Below are positions 32,924 through 40,933 of a stretch of 64,000 nt of DNA, one piece after another. Every line of letters starts with the position of its first letter. The stretch's first letter is position 1. A model generated the notes under the pieces. It saw only the letters and a list, made by a program, of their open reading frames with translations. It was not told the DNA's origin and ran no database searches. A program made the translations under genes and the position numbers. This stretch comes from Alistipes communis (GTDB lineage Bacteria > Bacteroidota > Bacteroidia > Bacteroidales > Rikenellaceae), in the NCBI RefSeq assembly GCF_006542665.1, contig NZ_AP019735.1, positions 1,550,001 to 1,614,000 of the forward strand. Reading direction: 5' to 3'.

Positions 32924-33913
32924 TTACTCCTTGTAGGCGAACGACACGAGTTTCTCGTCGAGCACTTCGCAGCCGGCCATGAAGACGGCGCGCTGTCGGT
33001 TCTCCATCAGGTCGGGGTTGTACCACATGCGGATTTCGTTGCCGGGGAAGTCGGAGGTGTTGACCGCCAGCACGAGATTGCGCCGGTCGGTCAGCAGGCA
33101 GAACGATTGGGCGTAGGTCGTATCGCGCAGGTAGGACGACAGGTGGAGGTCGACGACCGGAATGCCGTGGTAGGTGAGTACCGGCCGGCCTTCGGTCCGG
33201 CCGATGTAGGCCGCCTCGGTGTTGGCGAACGAGTCGAGATACTTTTCGTAGAGGTGGTAGAGATCCGAGGTGACGAAGTAGACCAGCTGTCCGTCGGGTT
33301 TCAGGTCGGTCAGCTCTTCGGCGGCTTCGGTCCATGCGGCGTCGAAGATATCGACGGCCGCTGCGGCCTTTTCGAGGTCGGCCGCGGCGTAGGTCTTCGC
33401 TGCCGTGATCTTGTTCTCGACGAGCAGTTCGTAGATGCGTTTGATGAATCCGTTGAACGTGGCGTACTCCGTGCCTGCGCCCGCCTCCTTGTCGCCGATC
33501 CACATCGTCACGCGGAGGCTTTCGGCGATGGCGCGTTTGAAGAGCTCGGTTTCGGCCTGTTCGAGCTCCGTACCCGTCAGGTCGTCCATGTTGACGTCGG
33601 CGCGGTTGGTAATCAGTTCGTAGATCATCGAGAAGTAGTCGGCGGCCGAATAGCCCAGTTCGGCCTTGACCTTCGACATGTCGATCGTCTTTTGGAGTTT
33701 TCGGGCGGGATCGCCGCCCGTCCAGCCTGCGGCGGTGTACTGTTGGAGGATGTCGCCCGATCGTTCCCACAACTGCACGGTCGTCGGTGCGGGCATGTTG
33801 TAGAGGATGCGCACGCCCAGGTCGAGGGCCGACTGGCCGCTGAGCATCGGGCGGAAGAAGATGGTTTCGAGATCGCGGCCCGTGTAGGTCTTCGCGTTTT
33901 CAATGAAAGACAT
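32924..33913 (-). CDS. phage major capsid-like protein
   Basis: 329-residue protein that I recognise as the Bacteroidota prophage-type major capsid protein: N-terminal helix-rich arm (TGRDLETIFFRPMLSGQSALDLGVRILYNMPAPTTVQ), then LVYFVTSDLYHLYEKYLD, GRPVLTYHGIPVVDL and the C-terminal DFPGNEIRMWYNPDLMENRQRAVFMAGCEV. The last two blocks are what HK97-fold capsid P- and A-domain strands often look like in this group. It lacks a long N-terminal scaffold region. It lies downstream of the ClpP-like protease but separated from it by a 518-bp repeat-bearing gap. The fold assignment needs structure prediction. Confidence 0.72.
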   Translation of the reverse strand: MSFIENAKTYTGRDLETIFFRPMLSGQSALDLGVRILYNMPAPTTVQLWERSGDILQQYTAAGWTGGDPARKLQKTIDMSKVKAELGYSAADYFSMIYELITNRADVNMDDLTGTELEQAETELFKRAIAESLRVTMWIGDKEAGAGTEYATFNGFIKRIYELLVENKITAAKTYAAADLEKAAAAVDIFDAAWTEAAEELTDLKPDGQLVYFVTSDLYHLYEKYLDSFANTEAAYIGRTEGRPVLTYHGIPVVDLHLSSYLRDTTYAQSFCLLTDRRNLVLAVNTSDFPGNEIRMWYNPDLMENRQRAVFMAGCEVLDEKLVSFAYKE

Positions 33914-34431
33914 AGGATTTAAGGAATTAAGAGTGAAAAATTAAGAATTGAAAATCCGTTCCGTCCTCCTGCGAAGGAAGCCGGAGAGGATTCCGGGATA
34001 TAGATGTTTTCGACGGAATCGGTCTGCAAAAACGGTGTGACATCCCGAAGCTAAGTTGCAGTGTTTCCTGCGAGAAGCAGTTTTTACCACCTTTTGACAC
34101 CAAAAGGTGGCGCCAAAAGTGTCCGCAGGGCGAAAAAGTCGGGGAACGGCCGACGGCTTGCGCCTGAAACGCTACGCGGACAAGCTCGCGCCCGCGTTTT
34201 CGACGGCGCATCCGCCGCCCGTTCTTCTTCCCGCTTTTTCGCAATGCGGAGACAGTTGTGCGCTGCGCGCGACGATGGTTATTTGTTTGCGTCCGTACAT
34301 GGCAGGCCTCTGGCCTGTGGGATCGCACTGCGAAAATAGCGGAAGCAGTGACGGCATCGGCGCGAGCGCCCGGAGCGGGTGTGCAAAACAGAGGAGAAAT
34401 TTCCCGCCGATTCTTCGGGAAACGACCTCCG
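33914..34431 (+). repeat. dispersed modular repeat, copy B, inside the phage-type operon
   Basis: The only long gap in the capsid cluster. Plus-strand module 1 (34059-34135) carries GTTTCCTGCGAG and the perfect stem CCACCTTTTG/CAAAAGGTGG (34087-34110), then CGCCAAAAGTGTCCGCAGGGC. Module 2 is CTACGCGGACAAGCTCGCG near 34170. Module 3 (about 34240-34375) includes GCAATGCGGAG, GTGCGCTGCGCGCGACGATGG, the hairpin GCAGGCCTCTGGCCTG, then CGCACTGCGAAAATAGCGG. No gene is credible here. Confidence 0.78.
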
Positions 34432-35331
34432 TTATATCCCCGTCTTGAACTGCCGCGCGTCGGCGGCATAGGCCGCTTCGTTGGCCGAGCGGCGGATTTC
34501 GCCGACCGACGGGTCTTCGGCCGCAAGCACCTGCGTCGCACGGTGGCGCCGCTGCCCTTCGGCGGCTTCGATCGCCGAACGGCCGGCGGCCGGATCCGCG
34601 TCGTCGAGGTGGAGGACGTTGCGGCGGTCCTCCTCCCGCGCTGCGTCGGCGGGAGCCGCCGCGCCGTGCAGACCGAATGCGGCCAACAGTCGGTTCCAGC
34701 CGCTCGCGAGGTTCCGCACGGCCGACCGTTCGCCTTCGGCCGTTTCGCCTCCCTCGACGATCCGGTCGGCCAGCCCCGCCGCGACGGTCTCTTCGGGCGA
34801 GAGCCAGCGGCCGTTGCCGTTGTTCTCGGCCATCCTTTGCGCAAACTCTTCCTGCGGGCGTCCCGACCGTCGGGCGTAGAGGGCGGCCAGCCGTTCGTCG
34901 GTCTTGCGGAGCAGTTCGGCGCGGGCTTCCAGCTCTGCGGCGTTGCCCTCTGCGGCGCAGGCCGCCGCGTGCACCAGGTAGAGCGCCCCTGCCGAGATTT
35001 CGCGCCGTCCTTCCGATGCGGCCTGTGCGATGAGCGTCGCAGCCGAGGCCACGTAGCCGTAGCAGCGGGTGGTCACTTCGGCGTCGAGCGCCGCCAGCGC
35101 GTCGTAGATCAGCAGCGCGTCGTTCACGTCGCCGCCCGTCGAGCGGATGTTGACCACCACCTGCGGGGCGTCGAGCGCTGCGATGCGCGCCACCGCGTCG
35201 CGGAACTTTTCGTAGGTGGCCACGCGGTCGTCGGGCGATGCGAACTGCCACTGTTCGGGTACGCCGATCGTCCCCTCGATATCGATGTAGCAGACGTCGG
35301 CCGAATTTCTGATTTGAATGTCGGATTTCAT
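34432..35331 (-). CDS. ClpP-like phage head maturation protease
   Basis: 299-residue protein whose first 170 residues are a ClpP/crotonase-type serine protease: VVVNIRSTGGDVNDALLIYDAL, nucleophile Ser96 in YGYVASAATLIAQAA, and His121 in ALYLVHAAA. ClpP-like proteases of this kind cleave scaffold and capsid precursors in phage head assembly. The C-terminal 130 residues are Ala/Glu/Arg-rich and could act as a scaffold delta-domain. The start at 35331 follows the preceding small gene by 2 bp. The capsid gene follows after the repeat insertion. Confidence 0.83.
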   Translation of the reverse strand: MKSDIQIRNSADVCYIDIEGTIGVPEQWQFASPDDRVATYEKFRDAVARIAALDAPQVVVNIRSTGGDVNDALLIYDALAALDAEVTTRCYGYVASAATLIAQAASEGRREISAGALYLVHAAACAAEGNAAELEARAELLRKTDERLAALYARRSGRPQEEFAQRMAENNGNGRWLSPEETVAAGLADRIVEGGETAEGERSAVRNLASGWNRLLAAFGLHGAAAPADAAREEDRRNVLHLDDADPAAGRSAIEAAEGQRRHRATQVLAAEDPSVGEIRRSANEAAYAADARQFKTGI

Positions 35332-35333
35332 GG

Positions 35334-35594
35334 TTACTGGTTTTCTTTGTTTCGGTAGATGATGCCCCGCACCTTCTCGTAGGAGCAGCAGTAGTCGTAG
35401 GCCGTTTCGCCCATCGCATAACATTTCTTTTCGCCGCGCGCCGTCCGCCGGGCCACGTCGCGGCGGATGGCTGCCTCCTCCGCGCGCCGCAGGTCGAGCA
35501 GCCCCTCGCGCAGCAGGTAGGCGAGTGCCTGCGTCGTACTCAGTCCGCGCAGTTCGCGGCGCAGTTCTTCCAGAAGTCGTTCTTCGTGCCGCAT
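35334..35594 (-). CDS. small phage-cluster protein, helix-turn-helix-like
   Basis: 86-residue highly charged protein (11 or more Arg), mainly helical: HEERLLEELRRELRGLSTTQALAYLL, then EEAAIRRDVARRTARGEKK and CYAMGETAYDYCCSYEKVRGIIY. The final segment has the spacing of a small DNA-binding helix-turn-helix, and the three Cys are unusual. I cannot assign a family. It is packed between the putative tail-hub gene (2-bp gap) and the head protease (2-bp gap), so it belongs to the structural operon or regulates it. Confidence 0.6.
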   Translation of the reverse strand: MRHEERLLEELRRELRGLSTTQALAYLLREGLLDLRRAEEAAIRRDVARRTARGEKKCYAMGETAYDYCCSYEKVRGIIYRNKENQ

Positions 35595-35596
35595 GG

Positions 35597-37975
35597 TCAG
35601 TCGTCGCAGAGTCGGTCGAACGTACAGTGCGCCACGCCTTCGCGCGGATCGTAGGCCTCGACGGCGCGCAGCGTGAAGAGCGAACTTCCGCCTGCGAACC
35701 GGAACCGGAATCGGGAGCGGATCGTGGGATGCGCTTCGCCTGCGAACCGGAAGAGCGCCGCGTACTCGTCGGGGGCGATCCGCAGCCGGAGCGTCACCTG
35801 CTGACGGTCCTCTTCGGCCGCGATGCGTGCGTCGTAGAAGCGGTGGAGCCCCTCCTGCGCATCGCGGTCCTCGAAACAGAGGGTGAACCCCTCCGTCTCG
35901 GCGTCGCCCGTGAAGTGGAAGGCCGCCAGCGGATAGCGTTCGTCGCCGAGCGGATAGCCCCACCGTTCGCCTGCGGGCAGGCCGTGCAGCCCCATCCAGC
36001 GCACGATGCGCGGCGTGACGGCGGTCGCGTCGTCGGTTGTCGCGTCGTCGCGGTCGCCCACGCAGAGGATCAGCGCCGACGGTGCGTTCGCGTATCTGCC
36101 CGCTTCGCAGAGCGTCGGGGCGAACAGTTCGTTGAGCGACACCTCCTCGCCCTGCTTGGCCGCTTTGGAGGCCGTGGCGTGGCTCCAACGTCCGAAGCGC
36201 GTGTCGTTGGCGGCGTCGAACCGTGCCACGGCGCCGTCCGCGTCGCGGTACCCCCACGTCCGCCGGTCGTGGACGTCGAGCGCACGGTCGGCGCCGGCGA
36301 TCGGCGTGTCGCCCAGGATGCGGTCGCTCCACTCCCAGACGGTCGTCGCATCGTAGAAGTCGCACGCCGGCTCGATGTAGACCCGTTTGAGCTGTTCGTC
36401 GGTGTGGAACCTCAGGTCGAAGAGATGCGCCAGCGCCCGCAGCAGTTCCGCCTGCCGGATCTCGTGCCGCGCCACGTCGTCGAAGGCGAGCGCCGCGCCG
36501 TATCCGGGTGCCGACGAGAAGCAGGGGCGCAGCCGGCACCGGCGGCTGATCGTGAAGTTCATCCCCTCCTCGGCGCCGTAGAAACTGATCTGCCGGAAGT
36601 ATTTCGGCGCGGTAGGCGTCACGCTCTCGGGCGAGGTGCGCACGGTGATCTGCACCTCGGTCCGGCCCGTTTCGCCGATATACCCGTCGTAGAGCGCCCA
36701 GTCCTCCGTGTAGGGGACGTAGACGCCGGAGACGTTGCGGTAGAGACGTGCGTTGACGAGCGTCGTCCCTTGCGGCGTGGTGAAGAGCGTCGAACGGGTC
36801 GTGAAGTCCGTCAGCGTCGTCTCCGCGCCGTCCGTCGTGCAGCGCAGCGTCCATCGGTTGCCCTCCGTGTGGTCGAAGACGACGATCCGGTACTGGAAGG
36901 AGGGGCGCAGCGCCTCCCGCCGGTCTTCGAAACGGTTCGCCAGCTCGAACCGCACGTCCGCGTCTTCGCCCAGCCACACCGAGTCGAAGCCCGTCAGGCG
37001 CGTCCGCGAACGGATGCGGTAGTCGGTCGTGTAGCGGAGTTCGTATTCGAACCCCACGCTCACCTCCGTCAGCGGCCGGAAGCAGAGTTCGCCCTCCTCG
37101 ATGCGCAGGCAGCCTCCGGCGCTGTATGCGTCGGTGAGCGTGGCCCCCGTCTCGTCGACCTCCTGCGGCGAGAAGGCGTCGACGAGGTTGCCCACGGTGT
37201 TGTGCGTCACGAAGGGGTTGGCCTCCACCCGTCCCAGCGCATTGGCCGTCGTCGTGCGGTCGGCCTTGCGCCGTGCCAGAAAGCCCATCTTCTGCTGCCG
37301 GACGCGGGTGTCGTGCGAGGCGTAGGCGCCGCTCATGTAGAGCGAGCGGAACCACGGGCTCTCCATGAAGGCGCTTTCGACGGTGTACCCCGCTTTGGCG
37401 AAGAGTGCCTGCACCAATGCGCGGATCGACAGGAAGGGGTGGTAGTCGTCGGTCGAGAGCAGCCGCTCGGGCGGTCGGAGCCCCGCGTCGCCGTTCTCGA
37501 TTTCGTAGCGGTCGCGGTATACCGGCAGGAATTTTACGGGCGAGTCGTCGCTCCACCCCGCGGCGATCTCGGTCGGCAGCAGCCGTCCTGCATAGGCTAC
37601 CTCCAATTCCCTGAACCACCCCTTCGCCGCCTGCTCGGCCCATGCGTGCGCCCCGCCCCGCAGCTCCACGCGGTAGCGGTGCTCCGTGCCGTGCCAGCGC
37701 GTCTCCACCAGCCGTACGCTGCCGCTTACGAGCGGCGTGCCGCCGGCCAGCAGCTCGCCTCGGTGCAGCGCGGCGTTGAACCGGCCGGCGCCGTAAAGGT
37801 GGCATTCCGCGCCGAACAACGCCTCGGCAGCGGCCGTCGGGAGGAGTTCGAAGGTCAGCGCCTCTCCGCTGCGCCCCGCTTCGGGATCGGTCAGCGTCCG
37901 GCCGCTCCATGCCAGCGTCAGTGGTTGTTCCGCCGCCAGGTCGCAGACGACGGAATCGATTCGCAGCCGGATCAT
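35597..37975 (-). CDS. putative phage tail/baseplate hub protein
   Basis: 792-residue protein, largest of the cluster. The N-terminus (MIRLRIDSVVCDLAAEQPLTLAWSG, then ALTFELLPTAAAEALFGAE and ELLAGGTPLVSGSVRL) resembles large minor tail proteins of Bacteroidota siphophage-type prophages, which start with a Dit-like beta domain. The rest is beta-rich with many Arg, Tyr and Thr and no collagen or lectin repeats. Role as tail tip or hub is inferred. ATG 37975 overlaps the stop of the upstream gene by 4 bp; the open frame continuing to 39700 is an artefact. Confidence 0.6.
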   Translation of the reverse strand: MIRLRIDSVVCDLAAEQPLTLAWSGRTLTDPEAGRSGEALTFELLPTAAAEALFGAECHLYGAGRFNAALHRGELLAGGTPLVSGSVRLVETRWHGTEHRYRVELRGGAHAWAEQAAKGWFRELEVAYAGRLLPTEIAAGWSDDSPVKFLPVYRDRYEIENGDAGLRPPERLLSTDDYHPFLSIRALVQALFAKAGYTVESAFMESPWFRSLYMSGAYASHDTRVRQQKMGFLARRKADRTTTANALGRVEANPFVTHNTVGNLVDAFSPQEVDETGATLTDAYSAGGCLRIEEGELCFRPLTEVSVGFEYELRYTTDYRIRSRTRLTGFDSVWLGEDADVRFELANRFEDRREALRPSFQYRIVVFDHTEGNRWTLRCTTDGAETTLTDFTTRSTLFTTPQGTTLVNARLYRNVSGVYVPYTEDWALYDGYIGETGRTEVQITVRTSPESVTPTAPKYFRQISFYGAEEGMNFTISRRCRLRPCFSSAPGYGAALAFDDVARHEIRQAELLRALAHLFDLRFHTDEQLKRVYIEPACDFYDATTVWEWSDRILGDTPIAGADRALDVHDRRTWGYRDADGAVARFDAANDTRFGRWSHATASKAAKQGEEVSLNELFAPTLCEAGRYANAPSALILCVGDRDDATTDDATAVTPRIVRWMGLHGLPAGERWGYPLGDERYPLAAFHFTGDAETEGFTLCFEDRDAQEGLHRFYDARIAAEEDRQQVTLRLRIAPDEYAALFRFAGEAHPTIRSRFRFRFAGGSSLFTLRAVEAYDPREGVAHCTFDRLCDD

Positions 37976-38934
37976 AGCCGCCCTCCTCTCTGCCGGGGGC
38001 GAATTTCCAGCGACAGCCGTTGCAGCGTGCCGGGCCGTTCGATGCGAAGCGAATCGCTCACCACGTCGACCTCCGTCCACCCCGCCTCGGTGACCGCCCA
38101 CACCGCCGGCGCAGCGGCCAGCCGGGCCAGCGCATCCAGTACGGCGGCGGGCTCGTAGGCCGATCCGATCCGCAGCCGCTCCTCGCCGACGGCCTCCGTC
38201 TGGGTGTATCCGCTCTCTTCGAGCAGCAGGCGGCGCCTTTCGATCTCGTAACGCCGCTCTTCGATCAGCGGAAAGGTATAGCGGTCGATGCCGCCCGCCT
38301 CGTTGAGCCACGCCAGCTGCCGGCTCCCTGCGGGCGTTTCGGCCACCTCGTAGCGGAAATGCGACTCTACGCCGTCGGCCGTCAGGTGCAGGTCGAACGC
38401 CTCCGCGTCGGGGAACTCCGCCGCTGCGAGCCGGAAGAGGGCGACGCCCTCGGCCGCGACGCCGTACGTGCGCTGCGTCGGGATGCCGTTGCAGGTCGCC
38501 GTGAGGAGGGCCGAGCATTGCGTGCGGCAGTGTACCGATACCTCGTCCGTCTCTTCGGCGCCGATGAGCCGTACCTCCGGCAGCGAAGTGAGCGGTTCGC
38601 CGGAGCGGGTTTCCCGCGTCGCGGGGAGGAAGATGCGGTCGGGCGCCTTGTCGCTGCCGATGGCGAGGGAGAGCGCCATCGTGCGTGTCGTCGGTGCGTA
38701 GAGGCCGGTCGCTCCCGTCTCGAACGGGACGGTGGCGGCCATGCGCCGCAGGAAGGCCGATACGTCGATCTCCGGCATCCAGAGGTCGCGCAGCACCAGT
38801 TCGGCGACGCTCTCTGCGGTGCGCGTGTCGGTCAGACGGGCGGTCAGCGTCGCGGCGGCCGCGTCGTTGATGAAGGTGTAGCGTTGCGGTACGAACCCCG
38901 GTGCATAGTTCTGGGGAATCTTGTAAAAACTCAT
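37972..38934 (-). CDS. phage-cluster structural protein, function unknown
   Basis: 320-residue protein starting MSFYKIPQNYAPGFVPQRYTF. The sequence is beta-rich (ATLTARLTDTRTAESVAELVL, EVRLIGAEETDEVSVHCRT), ends in an Arg-rich tail (LEIRPRQRGGRL), and has no Walker motif, signal peptide or transmembrane helix. I do not recognise the family. Its position directly before and overlapping (ATGA) the putative tail-hub gene suggests a tail or baseplate part. Alternative: an adhesin-like fibre. Confidence 0.6.
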   Translation of the reverse strand: MSFYKIPQNYAPGFVPQRYTFINDAAAATLTARLTDTRTAESVAELVLRDLWMPEIDVSAFLRRMAATVPFETGATGLYAPTTRTMALSLAIGSDKAPDRIFLPATRETRSGEPLTSLPEVRLIGAEETDEVSVHCRTQCSALLTATCNGIPTQRTYGVAAEGVALFRLAAAEFPDAEAFDLHLTADGVESHFRYEVAETPAGSRQLAWLNEAGGIDRYTFPLIEERRYEIERRRLLLEESGYTQTEAVGEERLRIGSAYEPAAVLDALARLAAAPAVWAVTEAGWTEVDVVSDSLRIERPGTLQRLSLEIRPRQRGGRL

Positions 38935-39099
38935 GATCGATGGATGATTTACGAATTTGCGTTGATTGCGGTTCGGACAGGTGCATACGCCTGTTCCGGC
39001 AGGGATTGTCCGTGCGGCAGGCTGCGGCAGGCGGTTTCGCATCGTTCCGGACGGGTCGCCGGACGGGTTTCCGGCGGAGGAGCCGGACAGGGCGGGCGG

Positions 39100-39504
39100 T
39101 CAGAACCAGACGACCGCTTCGGCCGTGGCACTCTGCGAGATCTCTCCGTGATTGGTGAAGGCGCAGGTGCGGGGGCGGATCGAGAGCCGTTCGACGCAGA
39201 TGACTTTCGGGTCTTCGGTCAGCTCCGTGAAGATTCCGAGCAACGTCTGCTCCATTTCGTCGAGCCGCCGTGCGCGTTCGGCGTGCGTGAGCCGCATGCC
39301 GGGTTGCAGCAGGTGCAGTTGGATTTCGTAGGTGCGTTTCCCGTGACGGCGGCCTTCGACCTCTTTGAGGCGGGGCGGGGCAAGCCAGGCGGCGGGATAG
39401 CGGTCGATTTCGGAGGGCATGTACTCGTCCGGAGCCGAGAAGAAGGCGTAGTCGTGCGCGGAGGCGAGGTCGCGCAGCAATTGCGCGAGATGGACGCGGG
39501 TCAT
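39100..39504 (-). CDS. putative phage tail-completion protein
   Basis: 134-residue protein (MTRVHLAQLLRDLASAHDYAFFSAPDEYMPSEIDRYPAAWLAPP..., later TYEIQLHLLQPG, LDEMEQTLLGIFTELTEDPKV and a short beta end). Alternating helices with a beta strand pair, and size, resemble gpU-like tail terminator or small tail-completion proteins; the call is inferred from this and from being first in the cluster. The ATG at 39504 follows the 39505-39700 repeat region. A 165-bp gap without visible features separates it from the next gene. Confidence 0.5.
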   Translation of the reverse strand: MTRVHLAQLLRDLASAHDYAFFSAPDEYMPSEIDRYPAAWLAPPRLKEVEGRRHGKRTYEIQLHLLQPGMRLTHAERARRLDEMEQTLLGIFTELTEDPKVICVERLSIRPRTCAFTNHGEISQSATAEAVVWF

Positions 39505-39527
39505 TGTTGAAAAGGTTTTTGACGGAT

Positions 39528-39633
39528 TGTTGATAACCGTTCGCAATTTCACGAAACGGATACTCCTGTTGCGTATGGAGCCGAGACGGAATGTTGATAA
39601 CGGGGAATTGCCGGCTGCGATCGTGTTGATAAC
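39528..39633 (-). repeat. three direct repeats of TGTTGATAAC upstream of the phage-type cluster
   Basis: Copies at 39528-39537, 39592-39601 and 39624-39633, spaced 64 and 32 bp, with a weaker TTGTTGAAAA at 39504. The complement TTATCAACA is one base from the DnaA box TTATCCACA. An AT-rich stretch of about 50 bp follows at 39703-39753. This could be an operator set for the cluster or an origin-like region. The rest of the 39505-40058 gap holds repeat U3 and no gene. Confidence 0.55.
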
Positions 39634-39822
39634 TCCGGCCTGCGGTCGATCGACAGGGCAAATATACGATGCCGAAACCCCCTTTGTCAAGCCTTTTCAC
39701 GGGATTTAGAAAAAATTTTATGCAATATATTTTAAATCAATATGTTGAATTCGGAGAAGGGCCGGAGTCCCGCCCGCTCCGAAAATAAACTCCCGTGCCG
39801 GAGGTCGTTTCCCGAATTTTTC

Positions 39823-39972
39823 GTACCTTTGACTTCGCCTTAGATACTCCGCCTTGGCAATGTTCAAATTAAAATTGCCCTCGCTTATTCGTATCTTTGA
39901 CTGCGTCTTAGATACTCGCGCTCGGCAATATTCAAATAAATTTGATATTGCCCTCGCTTATTCGTATCTTTG
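39823..39972 (+). repeat. tandem promoter-bearing hairpin repeat units U3a and U3b
   Basis: Two tandem copies with a 73-bp period (-7 boxes TATCTTTG at 39892-39899 and 39965-39972), preceded by a related TACCTTTG at 39824-39831. Each carries CTTAGATACT, a palindrome with CAAATAAATTTG (complete only in the second copy), CCCTCGCTTATTCG and the -7 box. The proximal copy makes a full promoter for mqnA: TTTG 39941-39944, 20-bp spacer, TATCTTTG. Confidence 0.82.
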
Positions 39973-40061
39973 CAGCGGATCCGGCGGAGCGGCAGGAGAA
40001 CGGCAACGTTCCCGCTCCGAGCCGGACAGGAAGTCTGACGAAAGGTAAACACGTATGGATG

Positions 40062-40829
40062 ATGGCTCTTATCCCCCGAATAGCGGCCGTATCGTATCTC
40101 AATACGATACCTTTCATTTACGGTATCCGGCACGCAGGTGACCTGCGCGCGGAACTCTTGTTGACGCCCCCCGCCCTTTGTGCAAGCAATTTCATCGACG
40201 GCAATGCCGACATCGCATTGCTGCCGTCGGCCGTCGTTCCCCGGTTGAAGGATGCCGAGCTGGTCACCGATTTCTGCATCGGCGCCGAGGGGGAGGTGCG
40301 CACGGTGGTGGTGGTCTCCAACACCCCGATCGAGGAGGTGCGCCGCATCTGGCTCGACGCCCATTCGCGCACGTCGGTGCAGCTGACCGGTTATCTGGCG
40401 GCCCGCCGGTGGAAGATCGCGCCTCAGTGGCTCGACATGAGCGACTATGCGGTGCTGGACACGCCGCAGGAGGGCGACGCCTTCCTGCTCATCGGCGACA
40501 AGGTGTTCGACCACGAGGACGAATTCATCTACTCCTACGATCTGGCCGCCGAGTGGCGCGAGGCGACGGGCCTTCCCTTCGCCTTCGCGGTGTGGGTCGC
40601 CCGCAAGGGGACGCCCTACGAGGTGACCGATGCGTTGGAGGAGGCGCTCACCTTCGGTGTGGAGCGTATCTACGAGGCCGTCCAGCAGAGCGACTACCGC
40701 GACCGTCCCTATGCCTACGACTACCTGACGCGCAACATCGATTTTTTGTTCGATAACGAGAAACGCAAGGCTCTTCAAAAGTTCTGGACCTCCGGCGTCA
40801 AGGTGACGCCTTTGGTCGAACCCGGCTGA
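40062..40829 (+). CDS. mqnA: chorismate dehydratase MqnA (futalosine menaquinone pathway)
   Basis: 255-residue MqnA, which dehydrates chorismate to 3-enolpyruvylbenzoate, the first step of the futalosine route to menaquinone. It has the periplasmic-binding-protein-like fold with the family motifs IAAVSYLNTIPFIYG at the N-terminus, NADIALLPSAVVP near residue 47, RTVVVVSNTPIEEV, and AFAVWVARKG near residue 180. Two adjacent ATG codons (40059, 40062) could both serve. The promoter is supplied by repeat U3, with a leader of about 80 nt. Confidence 0.94.
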   Translation: MALIPRIAAVSYLNTIPFIYGIRHAGDLRAELLLTPPALCASNFIDGNADIALLPSAVVPRLKDAELVTDFCIGAEGEVRTVVVVSNTPIEEVRRIWLDAHSRTSVQLTGYLAARRWKIAPQWLDMSDYAVLDTPQEGDAFLLIGDKVFDHEDEFIYSYDLAAEWREATGLPFAFAVWVARKGTPYEVTDALEEALTFGVERIYEAVQQSDYRDRPYAYDYLTRNIDFLFDNEKRKALQKFWTSGVKVTPLVEPG

Positions 40830-40933
40830 AGAGGGTAATCGCCGCGCCGGCGGGCGCAGCACCTTTCGGAGTTCACGATACGTCCAACCGATCCGGCCGC
40901 CGCGAGGGTTCGCCGGATACAAACCGGGTGCTT

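Noticed and set aside
35597..39700. 1367-residue minus-strand ORF starting at 39700
   Set aside because: Only the part after 37975 reads as protein-like; the rest is a frame shadow of two other genes that overlap it.
29880..39840. Attachment sites or an integrase for the phage-type cluster
   Set aside because: No long direct repeats flanking the cluster, no tRNA at either edge and no integrase-like frame were seen.
39823..39972. Tandem repeat considered as a CRISPR array
   Set aside because: Only two to three units, no unique spacers of constant length, and each unit contains a promoter and palindrome; no cas genes.
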